A stretch of 53,836 nt of DNA from Entomortierella parvispora (taxonomy: Eukaryota > Mortierellomycota > Mortierellomycetes > Mortierellales > Mortierellaceae), in contig CAUYJH010000052.1 of the NCBI GenBank assembly GCA_963573315.1, forward strand, positions 1 to 53,836, given 5' to 3'. The translations under genes and the position numbers were made by a program. This document shows, in pieces, positions 27,819-43,841 of the stretch. How positions within the stretch are numbered: position 1 is the first letter of the stretch; each line of letters begins with the position of its first letter. The notes beneath the pieces were generated by a model, which did no database searches, was not told the DNA's origin, and saw only the letters and a program-made list of their open reading frames with translations.

Positions 27819-29852
27819 TTAAAGTAAACTAATATTGATAGGAAATAATATAAAATTATATAAAACAGCCGGAATTAATATTATGATTGCAAATATAATA
27901 GGTAATAATATAGTTCAACAGAATGCCATTAATTGGTCAAATCTAATTCTTGGGAATGAAGCTCTAACTCAAATAAACACAAATATCATTATAGAACTTT
28001 TTATTCCTAAACTTAAACCATATAATAGACCTTCTAATATTGGACTATTTATTATATTATTAATTATAAAGTTAGTACCATAAATATGTAAAGCTATATC
28101 CATTAGATAACTACCTATAAATAAATACCCTCCCATGAATAATATACTTGTTAATATACACATTAAAACAATACTACCATATTCAGCTAAGAAAAAGAAC
28201 ACAAATACAACAGCAGCGTGTTCTGTCATAAATCCACTAACAAGTTCAGATTCCATTAAATTAAATATTGTATTTATAAAGATATAGGTTTAAATTTATA
28301 CATATCTTTATATATTAAATTATTATTTAAATACTTACTTACAGTAACTTTAGATATTACTAAATAGTTGGCTATTTCCGTATTATTAAATTTCTTAATT
28401 AAATTATTCTTTAAATCAAAAATACCTACACCATTTAAGTATTTACTTTTACTTTTAGAAATAGTTTTTTTAGTTTCATCACTATGAATTATACCACACA
28501 TAGGATTTAATTCTCCTGGTTTACTTATTAACTTTAATATATCCTCGCTATGAGTTTTACCATATATAGGGTGATTAGTAATATCTTTAAATCGTTCTAT
28601 CATCTTTTGTTTAGCTTCATCTGCATGTTTATATCCTAACATACTAGTAACTTCAACTTTAAAATTATAAATCGTAGAGAAATCGAAACTTCTTATATAA
28701 CTTGTTTCTAAATCAGTTAAAGCTTTATTACTTATTATTTTACTATCATAAGTAAAATATTCTAAACTATTCAATTAAATTTTTCCAAACCATATTTATT
28801 AAATGCAGCTTGTTTCCCATTAACTATATTTATAAAAGAATAAATACCATCTTTATATTTTAATCTATCTCTAAATAAATTAATAAAGATTTATTAGTTA
28901 AATTATACAAAACTAAAACAGGTATAGGGTTAACATCTGGAATTTCAATAAAAGAAGGTTTAGAATAATAAAATATTTTTGTAATCTTAGGTAAACTGTT
29001 CGTAAAATATCTGTTATAAGTATACAATTTTAATATACATTAATCATCTATTTACATAGATGTTTGGACTATACCATATTTAATATAAAATATTAAATGA
29101 TCACCTCTAGTCTCTGGAGACTCTATTTAAAAATAAAATAGATTACCTGCTGATTTTCTTATATAATAAAAAGATTTTCCAGCAATTTGTGATCTTTAAT
29201 GAGGCCAAACCTAACTAGCCTCAGCTAAATCAAAGGGAGCTCTATTAGTTTCAGCTACAGAACCTATAAAAAATATTATAAATATAGGGAATAAAGGTAA
29301 TATAAATCAAATAGCTCTTTGTGCTTCCATATTAACAGTTAAATTTAAACTACCTGTTAAAAAAATTACTAATAATATAGCAGAACTTAAAACTAATTCA
29401 TAGCTAATTAATTGAGCAGTACTTCTTAAAGAACCTAAAAAAGCATATTTACTATTAGCACTTCAACCTGCTAAAAGTATACCATATGTAGCTAAAGATG
29501 ATACAGCTAATAAATATAAAATACCTAAATTAAAATCGCTAATAGCTAATCCAGGTCCGTATGGTATAACACCATATCCTAATAATGAGAATACTAAAGT
29601 TATTACAGGACCTAAAAAGAATAATATAATATTAGCTTGAGTTGGGGCTACGTATTCTTTTAAAAGAAGTTTTAAAGCATCTGCAAATGCCTGTAATAAT
29701 CCATAATAACCTACAGCATTAGGACCTAATCTTCTTTGCATACTAGCCATTGTTTTTCTTTCAGCCACTGTTACATATGCGACAGCAAGTAATGCAGGAA
29801 CCAATACTATAACAACTTCTATAATAGAAATTAATGTGGGAAAATATAACAT
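27819..29852 (-). CDS. nad1: NADH dehydrogenase subunit 1, two exons
   Basis: Exon 1 is 29217-29852 (636 nt) and exon 2 is 27819-28253; together 356 residues. Start is MLYFPTLIS at 29852, not an upstream Met with a Tyr-rich run. The quinone-site region [17 protein letters not shown] lies near the N terminus, and [10 protein letters not shown] is cut by the intron before ESELVSGF. Membrane arm of complex I. Confidence 0.95.
28254..29216 (-). other. Group I intron in nad1 (site 636)
   Basis: 963 bp. Exon 1 is exactly 636 nt, the known nad1-636 site; upstream exon ends in T and the intron ends in G. Contains a degraded GIY-YIG gene. Confidence 0.87.
28274..28990 (-). pseudogene. Degraded GIY-YIG endonuclease gene in the nad1 intron
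   Basis: The 3' part (28274-28774) is open for 166 codons with NUMOD3-like repeats ([32 protein letters not shown]) and a NUMOD1-like end. Upstream, fragments of the nuclease domain remain in other frames: [11 protein letters not shown] and [14 protein letters not shown]. The sequence jumps from GKQ to [11 protein letters not shown], so the YIG part and the catalytic Arg are deleted, with frameshifts around it. The intron probably can no longer home. Confidence 0.8.
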
Positions 29853-29928
29853 TTTTAAATAAAAATTCTTTATTTTATAATAATGATAATAATAGTAGTA
29901 TATTATAGTCATAATAAAATAGTTTTAT

Positions 29929-29999
29929 ATTATTATTTTAGAGTTGAACTAAATTAAAAATATTTTTAATATTTTGCTTTACCATTAAGCTAATAATAA
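29929..29999 (-). tRNA. tRNA-like sequence between cox1 and nad1, apparent anticodon AAA
   Basis: Folds as a full cloverleaf: acceptor TTATTAT/ATAATAA, D stem GCTT/AAGC with an AATGGTA loop, anticodon stem AAATA/TATTT with loop TTAAAAA, T stem TTTAG/CTAAA with loop TTCAACT. The anticodon would be AAA (Phe UUU), not expected here because trnF(GAA) reads both Phe codons. May be a relic of trnR, which often lies between cox1 and nad1, whose stems drifted to A/T. Confidence 0.5.
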
Positions 30000-30026
30000 T
30001 ATATATATACATATATATATATATAA

Positions 30027-32876
<2,850 letters not shown>

Positions 32877-33000
32877 AGAAATAGAAGAATTTAAAATATA
32901 ACTTTTACTTTTTTGTTCTAAAATATTTTTAAAAGTATCGATGGTAATATAACTATATAACTAAATAGTATTAAATTTTGTAATTATAAATTATTATAAT

Positions 33001-33071
33001 ATTCTTATTCTAGATTCGAACTAGAATCTTGATATTAGAAGTACCTTGCTCTACCCTTAAGCTAATAAGAA
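33001..33071 (-). tRNA. trnR(tct): tRNA-Arg (TCT)
   Basis: Acceptor TTCTTAT/ATAAGAA, loop CTTCTAA giving TCT, T stem TCTAG/CTAGA. Confidence 0.88.
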
Positions 33072-33103
33072 TAATATATAATAATTTATTTTAATTATTA
33101 TAT

Positions 33104-33174
33104 AAGATTACGGAGGAATCGAACCTCATACTTTAGATTTGCAATCTAAGTGTAAACCTTTTACTTCATAATCT
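33104..33174 (-). tRNA. trnC(gca): tRNA-Cys (GCA)
   Basis: Acceptor AGATTAT/GTAATCT, anticodon stem TTAGA/TCTAA, loop TTGCAAA giving GCA. Confidence 0.92.
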
Positions 33175-33224
33175 AATATGTATATTAAATATATACATAT
33201 TTATACGGTAAATATTTTTATACT

Positions 33225-34394
33225 TTATTTTTTTAAATTATCATTATATGATATATCTGTTAAACTATTTTCTATTAAACTAGTTATAGGAACTATTAAT
33301 ATAAAATAAGCAAAATAGCTTATTGTATATATTTGCCCCATTATAATATATGGATCTTCAACGTGTACTGCACCTAAACGACCTAGTGTTATGAAAACTA
33401 CACCAAATAAGTAGAAAGCAAACTTACTTATAGGTCTAAACTGGAAACCTCTTGATCTACCTAAATCCGTAAAAGGTAAAACAAGTAATATCACTATAGC
33501 CCCAAACATTGTAATAACTCCTAATAATTTATTAGGAATTGATCTTAATATAGCATAAAAAGGTAAAAGATATCATTCTGGTACAATAGCTGCAGGAGTT
33601 TGCATAGGATTTCCCATTACGTAATTATCACTATCTCCTAACGCATTAGGCATAAAGAAAATAAAGAAACTTAAAACAAATATAAAGATAAAAATAGTAA
33701 TTAAATCTTTAAATAAATAATAAGGAGCAAAAGGTACTCTATCGTAAGTACTTGCTACACCTAAAGGATTACCTGATCCAGCTGTATCATGAAGTGCTAT
33801 TAAATGCATTAGAACTAAAGCTGCTAATACAAAAGGTAATACAAAATGTAATGAAAAGAATCTATTTAAAGTAGCATTATTAACAGAGAATCCCCCTCAA
33901 ATAAATTCAACTACATCTTGTCCAACTCAAGGTATGGCACTAATAAGATTAGTAATAACTGTTGCACCTCATAATGATGTTTGACTATAAGGTAAAACAT
34001 AACCTAAGAATCCTATACCTACCATAAGTATAAAAATTATTACACCTATAGTTCAAGTTAATGTTCTTGGTGATCTATAAGACCCATAATAAATACCTCT
34101 TGCCATATGTAAATATACTAAAAAGAAGAAAGCTGAAGCTGTATTACTATGTAAATAACGAACTAATCATCCATTATTAACATCTCTCATAATATGTTCT
34201 ATAGAATTAAAAGCTTCTAATATATTGGGACTATAATGCATGGCTAATGTTACACCTGTTATAATTTGTATTCCTAAACATACTGCTAATAATGAACCAA
34301 AATTTCATAAATAACTTATATTACTTGGTTGTGAAGCATCTATAAGGTATGAATTAACTAATTTTAATAAAGTGTTATTTTTTACTATTCTCAT
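33225..34394 (-). CDS. cob: Cytochrome b, intronless
   Basis: Encodes 389 residues of complex III. Heme-ligand His residues are visible in the helix region LAMHYSPN and in [17 protein letters not shown]; the PEW motif of the Qo site occurs after [12 protein letters not shown] as Trp. No intron, though cob introns are common in fungi. Start ATG 34394 (MRIVKNN). Confidence 0.97.
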
Positions 34395-34512
34395 TTTTTT
34401 TTATTATTTTTTTTATCATTTTTTTACTTTACAATAAGGACCGTAAATTAAGGTATTATTATGTATCGTGTACTAAAGTATTTTTATAATTATTTATAAA
34501 TAATCTTTTTTG

Positions 34513-36474
34513 TTAAGATAATGAACTAACAATAAACATTAAAATTAATATTATTAAATTTAAATTATTAGTAAATCCTAAGCTTATAGAAAACATATAT
34601 AATATGAATCCTACTAAAATAAATAAAGCGTAATTTGTTACAATTCCTTTATTTAAACTATTAATATTTTTACTTGAACTAACTAATTTTTTTTCTAAGC
34701 CATATGGCCCTAATAATTCTATACTTCCTTTATCTAATACTTTAACAGTTTGACCTCCTAAATTTAAAACTAAATTTGTAATATATTTATTGTAGAAGAA
34801 TTCAACCAAGAATCTTTGATTAAAAAACCCGAAAATAGTTTTACCTATTGTAGATAATTTAAAATTAACTACAAGTTCAGATAAGAATTCAGATAATACT
34901 ATAGCTATAATACTAAAAGATACAGTAAAAACAAAAGGTAATAATTTTCAATAAGTAGAAACACCAAATTCTGTATTTATCATTATTTCAGAATTAGGAT
35001 GAATAAATATACTATTATCTACAAAAAATCCTGAACCTAAACCTATAAATATATCTTTAGTTACAAATCCGAAAAATATAGAAAATATAGCTAATATTAC
35101 TAAAGGTAAACTCATAAATATATCACTTTCATGTGCATGTTTATAATTTATTAAAGGTCCATTAGGATTAGCTAAGAAAGTTAAATAAAGAACTTTAACT
35201 GAATATAAAGTAGTAAATATAGCTCCTATTACAGCTATAATATAAACAGTTATACTACTAAAACAATATTGTCCGTAAGCCGATTCTAATATAAAATCTT
35301 TACTATAAAATCCTGTCATAAAAGGAAAAGCTACTAAACTTAAACTTGCTATTAATATAACAGAATAACTTAAAGGTAAGAAAGAAATTAATCCCCCGTA
35401 TTTTCTAAAATCTTGATTATCGGCCATTGCATGTATAACTGCTCCTGCACCTAAGAATAATAATCCTTTATAAAAGGCATGATTAACTAAATGGAATAAT
35501 GCAACATTGTAAGAAGATAAACCTACAGCTATAACCATCATACCTAACTGAGACATAGTTGAATAAGCAATAACTTTTTTTATATCTTGTTGAAAAAAAC
35601 CTACTAGAGAACTAAATACAGTAGTTATAGCTCCCAATCATAAACATAATAATAATACAGTAGAACTATATTCTATTAGCGGAGAAGAACGCATTAATAA
35701 ATATACACCGGCAGTAACCATTGTGGCAGCATGAATTAAGGCAGAAACTGGAGTTGGACCTTCCATAGCCATAGGTAATCATACGTGAAGACCCACTTGA
35801 GAACTTTTAGCCATAGCACCTATTAGTAAACATATTCCTATTATTATTATTATATTTTCATTAACATAAGGTGCTAATGAAAATACAGTACTATAATCTA
35901 AATTACCTAAAGATCATAATATTGCAAACATTCCTATTGTTAAAAAACAATCCCCCACTCTATTAGTTAAAAAAGCAGACATAGAACTTTGATTTGCTGC
36001 TATTCTAGTAAATCAGAAACTTACTAAAAGATAAGAACAAACTCCAACTCCTTCTCATCCTACAAACATTAATAAATAGTTATTAGCTGTTACAAGTATT
36101 ATCATCATAAATGTAAATAAACTTAAATAACTAAAAAATCTTTGATTATGTGGATCTCCGTTCATGTAACCTATAGAATAAAGATGAACTAAAGAACTAA
36201 TAATTAATACAGGTATTAACATAGATACTGTTAAACTATCAAATTGAAAGCCTCATGTAATGTTAAATCATTCACTATCTATTCATCTAAATAAATTAAT
36301 TGATAAAACAATATTATTAAAACCTACTTCAAAAAAGGTTGTAATAGCTAAAAGAGTAGTAACTATTATACTTGAACATGTTATAATTTGTGCTCCGCTA
36401 ACTCCAACTTTTCTACCAAAAAAGCCAGAAACTATAGATCCTAATAAGGGTAAAATTATGATACTTAAATACAT
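34513..36474 (-). CDS. nad5: NADH dehydrogenase subunit 5, intronless
   Basis: Encodes 653 residues of the long antiporter-like subunit of complex I. Conserved [20 protein letters not shown] and [13 protein letters not shown] are clear. Its ATG shares one base with the stop of nad4L (TAATG at 36474), the usual ascomycete overlap implying cotranscription. TGA as Trp. Confidence 0.97.
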
Positions 36475-36743
36475 TATTTATATTCTATTGCAATACTTCC
36501 TCTTAATCTATAAAAGGCTACTAAGATACCTAAACCTATTGCTGATTCGGCTCCAGCTACAACTATTATATAAACAGCATAAGTTTGACCTATTATATCG
36601 TCAATATTAAGTGAACTTACCAATATTAAGAATGTTATAGATAAAAGCATTATTTCAATTGAAATAAGCATTAATATAATATTTTTTCTATTTAAAACAA
36701 ATCCTAAAATTCCTATTAAAAAAAGTATCAAGGTTATATTCAT
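36474..36743 (-). CDS. nad4L: NADH dehydrogenase subunit 4L
   Basis: 89 residues, three membrane helices, with the conserved [17 protein letters not shown] carrying the channel Glu. One-base overlap with nad5. Confidence 0.97.
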   Translation of the reverse strand: MNITLILFLIGILGFVLNRKNIILMLISIEIMLLSITFLILVSSLNIDDIIGQTYAVYIIVVAGAESAIGLGILVAFYRLRGSIAIEYK

Positions 36744-36800
36744 AATAAATATATATATAAATAAATTATTTGAAAAAGTTTTCTTAAGTTAACTTAAGAG

Positions 36801-36873
36801 AGATGTGTAGGAGACTCGAACTCATAATCCTAGCAACCGTAGTACTATGCTTAACCAATTAAGCTAACACACC
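36801..36873 (-). tRNA. trnR(acg): tRNA-Arg (ACG)
   Basis: Acceptor GGTGTGT/ACACATC, anticodon stem TAGTA/TGCTA, loop CTACGGT giving ACG. Between cox2 and nad4L, its usual place. Confidence 0.9.
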
Positions 36874-36928
36874 TATAAATGTAATTATATGAATATAAAT
36901 ATAAATATATGTATATAGATATGTTAAT

Positions 36929-37681
36929 TTATTGTTCTTCAAGTCATGTTAAGAATTTCTCTAAAGAAACTGATTCAATAACAATAGGCATAGAACTATG
37001 TAATATACCACATATTTCAGAACATTGTCCATAAAAAACACCTTCTCTGTTAACGAAAACAGATACTTGATTTAATCTACCTGGGTAAGCATCTGTTTTT
37101 ATACCTAAAGAACCACAAGAAAATGAATGTATAACATCACCTGATGTTATAATAAATCTAATATGTGTTAATTCTGGAATTATTACTCTGTTATCCACCT
37201 CTAACATTCTTAAACCTCCTTCTTCTAAATCAGAATCTGGTATAATATAAGAATCAAATTCTATAAATTCTTCACTAGAATCTAAGAAATCTGGATATTG
37301 ATAACTTCAATATCATTGGTGTCCTTCAGCTAAAATAGACATTGAAGGGTCACTAACCTCATCCATTAAATATAATAATTTAAAAGAAGGGAAAGCTATT
37401 AAAATTAATATAACCGCAGGAGTTATAGTTCAAATTAATTCTATTAATGTTCCATGATTTAAATATTTATGAGATATAGGTGAAACATTAACAACAAAAT
37501 TTCTTATTATAGATAATAAAATTCATCCTACAGCAAATAATATTATTACTAAGTAATACATTATATTATCATGTAATTCTACTAATCCTTCCATTTGAGG
37601 AGTAGCACTATCTTGGAAATAAATTCCTCAAGCTTCAGGTGCATCTAATTTAAAAATTAAATTGTTTAAAAATAAATCCAT
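36929..37681 (-). CDS. cox2: Cytochrome c oxidase subunit 2
   Basis: Encodes 250 residues. Two N-terminal membrane helices, the aromatic GHQWYWSYQYPDF, and the CuA site in [18 protein letters not shown] (two Cys, His, Met) with the first His ligand in DVIHSFS. Ends WLEEQ, reading TGA at 36944 as Trp. Start ATG 37681. Confidence 0.97.
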
Positions 37682-38027
37682 ATTTTTGATTAAAAATAAA
37701 TTTTTCTATAATTGTAAATAAAATTATAATAATTTTTTGTAATATATAGAATTAAGTAATAACATTAAATATCGATTTATAACATAAATTATTAACCAAT
37801 ATATAGTAATAATAAACCAATATTGTGAAAAAATTAATTTTTAGTCTAAATAAAAAAAACAAATTTTATTGGCTTAAATTAAAAATTAATTTAAGAACCC
37901 TTTAAGTAAATCAAATACTTATCTTAATATATATTTATACATTCTGTTTTATCTTTAAACTATCAGGGTTAATTCAAAGTAATACTTTAAATCAATCTTA
38001 GGGCAATTTTTTGACCTTTTGTGGTTA
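37682..38027. other. 346-bp spacer between cox2 and atp9
   Basis: No gene seen. Holds an imperfectly spaced pair of AACCAATAT repeats (about 37794 and 37816) and a 10-bp palindrome with a 3-nt loop around 37874-37896. Possible processing or promoter region for cox2; nothing firmer can be said. Confidence 0.55.
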
Positions 38028-38276
<249 letters not shown>

Positions 38277-38385
38277 TTAATTTAAATGAAATTTAAATCA
38301 TTAAAATAAATTTAATAATAATAATAATCTCCCTACTACATAAATACAATATTGTATAAATACACCTTCTTAATTATATTATTAT

Positions 38386-38787
38386 TTATAATGTAAATAT
38401 TTTTATATTTTTAGTTTTATTTTTAATTACAGATTGTCTACTATCTATTTTTAAAGCATTTTTACCTAGCTCGTATACAAAACCTATTGTAACAATTGTT
38501 ATAAAACCTAATACTATAATTAATCCATATAAATCATTAGCATAACTACTAACTCCAAAAGGAAATATCAATAATATTTCTAAATCTAGAAGAAGGAATA
38601 TAAGCGCATATATGAAGAATTTTATAGTAAATTGACTTCTATTTTGACCTAAAAAACTATGAAATCCACATTCAAAAATAGAATATTTTTCTTGATAAGG
38701 ATTATGAGGTGCAAATACCAAATTAATAACTAAAAAAAGTGCTGCTATAATAAGTACTAATATAAAGAATATACTTAAACTAGTCAT
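38386..38787 (-). CDS. nad3: nad3, second copy
   Basis: Same as 253-654. Confidence 0.95.
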   Translation of the reverse strand: MTSLSIFFILVLIIAALFLVINLVFAPHNPYQEKYSIFECGFHSFLGQNRSQFTIKFFIYALIFLLLDLEILLIFPFGVSSYANDLYGLIIVLGFITIVTIGFVYELGKNALKIDSRQSVIKNKTKNIKIFTL

Positions 38788-40449
38788 TTAATAATTAAAT
38801 AAAAATTGTACCAATATGGTACTCATACTTAATCATTCTTTATTTACAAATATAAATAATAATATAATTAATGTTATTACAGATATTGTAATAGCTATTG
38901 GGCTAGATACTGCAATATTATTATATTTAAAAGTAATAGATTTAACTAAAATATTTTGTTTATTATATATATTACCATTAAATTTTAAATTATTTAATAA
39001 TGGATTTACTTTATATTGAGGTGAATAAAAGAAAATTTCTTTTATAACATTTAAATAATATACAGCACCTATTACACTAGTTAATATAGCTACTAAAGAT
39101 AAGAATACATAACCATTATCTAAGGCAGCACTTAATACCATCTGTTTAGCAAAGAATCCTACAAGAGGGGGTATACCTGCAAAAGAAAATATAGTAATAA
39201 CTAAACTTAAAGATAATGCAGGATTTATGTAAAAATAACCTTTTAACTGACTAATTAATTGTATAGGTGAATTATCTTTATCTAATAATTCTTTGTATTC
39301 TTTATTATCACTAATATAATAATATAAAGAAAATCCTATAGCTATTAATATTAAGAAAGCATTTAAATTACTAATAGAGTATTGCATTAAATAAAAAATA
39401 AAAGCTTGAGTTGACTCTACACTAGATATACTTAAAGCTAGTAAAATAAAACCTACATGAGAAATAGTACTATAAGCAAATAATCTTTTTATTCTAAATT
39501 GAGTTAAACCTACAACTGTTCCAATTATCATTGATAATAAAGAACTAATTAATAAACCATATGTTCAATTAAAATCTGAAAAATAATTTCTAGTATAATA
39601 AACTATTTCTAATAAAAATACAAATATTGAAATTTTAGCTATAATAGCAACAAATGTAGTAACTATTGTAGGAATAGCATCATAAACATCAGGAGATCAA
39701 AAATGGAAAGGAGCAGCACTTACTTTAAATAAAAATCCTATACTAAATATAAGTAAAGAAAAATTTATATAAAAAGGTTTATATCATAAATCTGTATTGT
39801 CACTAATACTAGTAATAGCATATAAAGCATCTAAATTAGTAGTACCTGAATTTGCATATAATAAACTTGTACCTAATAAAATAAAACATGAACTTAAACC
39901 TCCTAATAAAAAATACATTAATCCACCTGTAGTAGATAATTCTGAATTTCTGTATATAGTACTTAATAAATATAAACCGTAACTTTGTAATTCTATAGAA
40001 AGAAATACAGATATTAAATCGCTAGTAGAAATTAAAAAAACAGCACCAGTAATTATAAATAATAGTATTAAAGGATACTCTATAATTCTTAAATGTTCTC
40101 CCATTTTATTAATAATCTTAGTTCTATAAAAGACAAAATTATTAAATAATAATTGTGTCAATGAAGAATGTTCAGGTACCCAAACCTTTCTAGGAAAAAA
40201 ACTAGTTAATTGTAATATTAATATACTAATTAAAAATATAAAAATATCAAAAATTTGTGTAATACTAGTAATATTAAGTAAACCTCCGTGTAAACTTATA
40301 CCTTTACCCATAGTAAATATAGTTATTGTACTATGTAATATAGAGTAAACTAAAGCAATTATAGCTACTCTATTAAAAAGTATTGATATATCTCGTCGTA
40401 TAGTAACGGCATTAGAAAGTAATAAAGATAATATTGAAATTAAAAGCAT
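38788..40449 (-). CDS. nad2: nad2, second copy
   Basis: Same as 655-2316. Confidence 0.95.
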
Positions 40450-40482
40450 TTTTTTTATTAAATAGACATATTTAGCTATGTC

Positions 40483-40555
40483 TAGCTTGAAAGGCGAATC
40501 GAACACCTATCATTATCGTATGAAAATAAGGTTTTACCTTTAAACTATTCAAGCT
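40483..40555 (-). tRNA. trnM(cat): tRNA-Met (CAT), second copy
   Basis: Same as 2350-2422. Confidence 0.88.
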
Positions 40556-40598
40556 TATAAGACGTAATTACCTAAATATTTAACTATTATATTAAATA

Positions 40599-40673
40599 GG
40601 GTAAATATTTGGACTCGAACCAAAAACATCTTGATCCACACTCAAGTGCTCTACCTATTAAGCTATATCTACC
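40599..40673 (-). tRNA. trnH(gtg): tRNA-His (GTG), second copy
   Basis: Same as 2466-2540. Confidence 0.9.
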
Positions 40674-40697
40674 TAATAAAACAATTTTTAAATATTA

Positions 40698-40770
40698 TTA
40701 TCTCGAGGCGATTCGAACACCCAATTGCAGACATCAAAAATCTGTGTATTACCCATTATACTACGAGATA
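40698..40770 (-). tRNA. trnQ(ttg): tRNA-Gln (TTG), second copy
   Basis: Same as 2565-2637. Confidence 0.9.
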
Positions 40771-40777
40771 TTAAATA

Positions 40778-40862
40778 TATAGGTAACAAGACTTGAACTT
40801 GCATGGTATTTAAACCACTCTTGCCTAAAAAGAGCCTGTCTGCCTAATTCCAGCATACCTAT
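40778..40862 (-). tRNA. trnL(tag): tRNA-Leu (TAG), second copy
   Basis: Same as 2645-2729. Confidence 0.9.
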
Positions 40863-40894
40863 TATTATAATATAATTATAATAAAAACAATTAT

Positions 40895-41422
40895 TTATTT
40901 TTTTATATTAGGTATAGATTTAGATTTTACTAATCTATTATTATAAACTGCATAACCTCTATTATTAAATCAATTAACTTCAACAGAACTTACACGTTCA
41001 TTATAAACATAAAATTTACTGTTAGGATTATTAAGCATATTTTGATTCTCTAAAATTCTAGATTCACGATTATTAGTCATATAATTTAAGGGATTATTTT
41101 TAAAATCTTTAAATTCTATATCCAATTTAGGTCTTTTATTTAAAACAGATAATTTTTTTCATTCTCTAAAAGAAATTAATCTTCTAGTTTCTTTACCTGA
41201 AATACGTCAAGCTATTCAATCTTTTAATGAGAATTTTTTTTCAGAAACTTTTGTTTCTACTTCTTCATTAATATATGTTGTATTTAAATCATCATTAACA
41301 ATTGTAACTGATTCTAAACTATCCATTAATAAAGGCGTATTTACAATATAATTAAATATTATAAAGATAATTAAACTAATATAAATTAATTTATAAATAT
41401 AAATTATTGTAATTTTTTTCAT
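40895..41422 (-). CDS. orf175, second copy
   Basis: Same as 2762-3289; hairpin at 41446-41461. Confidence 0.68.
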
Positions 41423-41491
41423 TTTTCTTTTAATTTTATTGGAAAAGAGACATTAATCTCTAAAATATATTAATATATATTAATATATTAC

Positions 41492-42637
41492 TTAAAACTT
41501 TATAATTTTTAGGGTATCTTCTGGAAGATTATGTAATTTAAATATAGATCTTAAATGTTTATCTTTTTGGGCTAATTCTTTACTTAATGTTTGATATTTA
41601 AATAAAGTTATTTTCTTTTTTTCCTCCAATTGCTTTAAAATATCTGGATTTTTATCATAACAATTAGATTCATTATCTACTAAAGTTTTATAGTTCATTA
41701 AAATTATATCTCTATCAAGACTTAATGAATCTAACTCTAATTTTAATCCTGTTATATTAATAACTACGTTTTTAGGGACTTTAGATAACATATCTACTAA
41801 ATTATTACCATAATTATTCATATAAGGAGTTGGATTATTATTTATATTAGAATATTTATCTAACTCACGGTAATATTCTTCTCTAAACAATAAATCCTTT
41901 TTTGATTTCAAATTTAACTTATTTAATTCTACTTTCTTTTTTACATTTGTTCCAATATGATCTCATAATTTTTCTTTAGGTTCATTATTAGATTTATTTT
42001 CCGAATATAATTTAAAAGAAGGATCATTAGGTTTAGGATTATTAGGCTCATTATTATTTCAATTAGAATTCTTATTGAAATTGTTTGATTCATTTGGTTC
42101 ACCGTTCATCTTTAAAATAATACTATCTAAATCTAAGTAAGTTCAAGATAATAAAATTAATAAATAAATATGTGAAAACAAACTTATAAAAGATAATATA
42201 ATAAATAAATAAACTAAGTTTTGTTTATTAACTTTCATATAAACTAGATTTTTAGCAAAAAAACATAGTAATATACTAGTTCATACAAATTTGGAAAAAA
42301 ATAATAATTCTTGAATTGTAAAATTCTGATAATTAAACATTACCATAATAAAAAAAGTTATAAATATAAGAATATTTATATTTATAATTCTATAAAAACA
42401 ATTAAGAATTATGTCAAAAATAAATGAACGAGGTAAAATAAAGAATGCCCAAAAAATAACACTAAGATTAAATAAAATATAATAATTAAAAGTATAATAT
42501 AAATATATATTATTGTAAAAGTTAATTAATAAAATAAATATAACTGGAATAAAAGATAATCTAAAGATATTTCAGCTAAAAAAATCTTTTTTAATTAAAA
42601 AAAAGTCTTCTAATTTAAGTGTGTAAAAGTGTTTCAT
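41492..42637 (-). CDS. orf381, second copy
   Basis: Same as 3359-4504; hairpin at 42662-42677. Confidence 0.73.
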
Positions 42638-42709
42638 GTGAATTTTATATTTAAATGGAAAGAGAACAAAATTTCTCAAATAAATAAAATAAGTATATTA
42701 TATTTATTG

Positions 42710-42782
42710 TGCCCGAGGTAAGATTCGAACCTACAACCTAAACAGCTTCAGTGTTTCGCTCAACCAATTGAGCTTCTCGGGC
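42710..42782 (-). tRNA. trnF(gaa): tRNA-Phe (GAA), second copy
   Basis: Same as 4577-4649. Confidence 0.93.
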
Positions 42783-42857
42783 TTATTGAATTAATTATAT
42801 AGTGTTCACTTAAATATAAATTTTAAGATATCAAAAAGAATATTTCAACTTTAAAGA

Positions 42858-43572
42858 CTATAAACTTTTTTTACCGTAAAATGATATATATTTACTTTTA
42901 TTAAGTCTATCAAAAGCAATTTTATTATATAGTACATCAACTTGACAATTAAAAATTGCCAATAAATAAGAAAATAGTCTTATTTCCAATGGACTTACAA
43001 GATGAGCTTTTTGACTACCTCCTTTACTTATAGTAATATTATAAGTATCATTTTTACTAAATACACGTTTTATATTTAAAAAATCACTATTATTAAATAT
43101 ATATAAAGAATGTTTATTAAAATCTGTGAAATTATTATCAGAATTCTCTAAAATTTCAATAAATTTTTTTCATTAATTTTATATACACTTATATAAGAGG
43201 GTTTTATAACATTTAAGGGACTTATTTCATCAATCTCATTTTTGTATATATGAAAAATGTTTAATTTAGAAATTCCCATAATGTTTAGCATTTTAGCTAA
43301 ATTAATTAAATCTATTGTAACATCATCTTTAAAAAATGCAAGTTTTCCTATATATGTTGTAAGGTTCTTTTTATATTCACTGTTATTTAAGGTTAAACCT
43401 AATAATATATCATTAGAACTAATGTTAATTGATAAATTATGTTTAAAGTCCTTAGATATATTGGTACTAAAAAACCTTCCTCGTTAAATTAAAATTTCTA
43501 AATATATTTCTATAAAATTCTCCTCGCCATACTAAAAGTAAATTTATAATTTCTGATCATTATTTTTTTCAT
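42858..43572 (-). pseudogene. Broken unknown ORF, second copy
   Basis: Same as 4725-5439, including both frameshifts, so they are not independent observations; hairpin at 43597-43612. Confidence 0.63.
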
Positions 43573-43641
43573 TGTTTTTAATTATTATTTTCGAAAAGAG
43601 ACCAAATTCTCTGATTTAACCAAAAATTACCTTGATTAAAT

Positions 43642-43715
43642 AAAAGGTATTAGGATTTGAACCTAAAATTATAATATAAAAATATATTATACTCTAACCA
43701 TTAGATAACACCTTT
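43642..43715 (-). tRNA. tRNA-like element, second copy
   Basis: Same as 5509-5582. Confidence 0.58.
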
Positions 43716-43734
43716 TTAATTAAATAAAAATTCG

Positions 43735-43806
43735 TGGAGTAATTAGGACTCGAACCTAAGTAAATATCATGCAAAGATATTGTATTACCAACTATACGAT
43801 TACCCC
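43735..43806 (-). tRNA. trnA(tgc): tRNA-Ala (TGC), second copy
   Basis: Same as 5602-5673. Confidence 0.92.
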
Positions 43807-43841
43807 TATTTCATAAAAATATATACTTTTATTTTAATACA

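Noticed and set aside
29853-29912. nad1 start at an upstream Met with a Tyr-rich run
   Set aside because: Starting at 29852 gives exon 1 of exactly 636 nt, matching the known intron site, and a normal N terminus.
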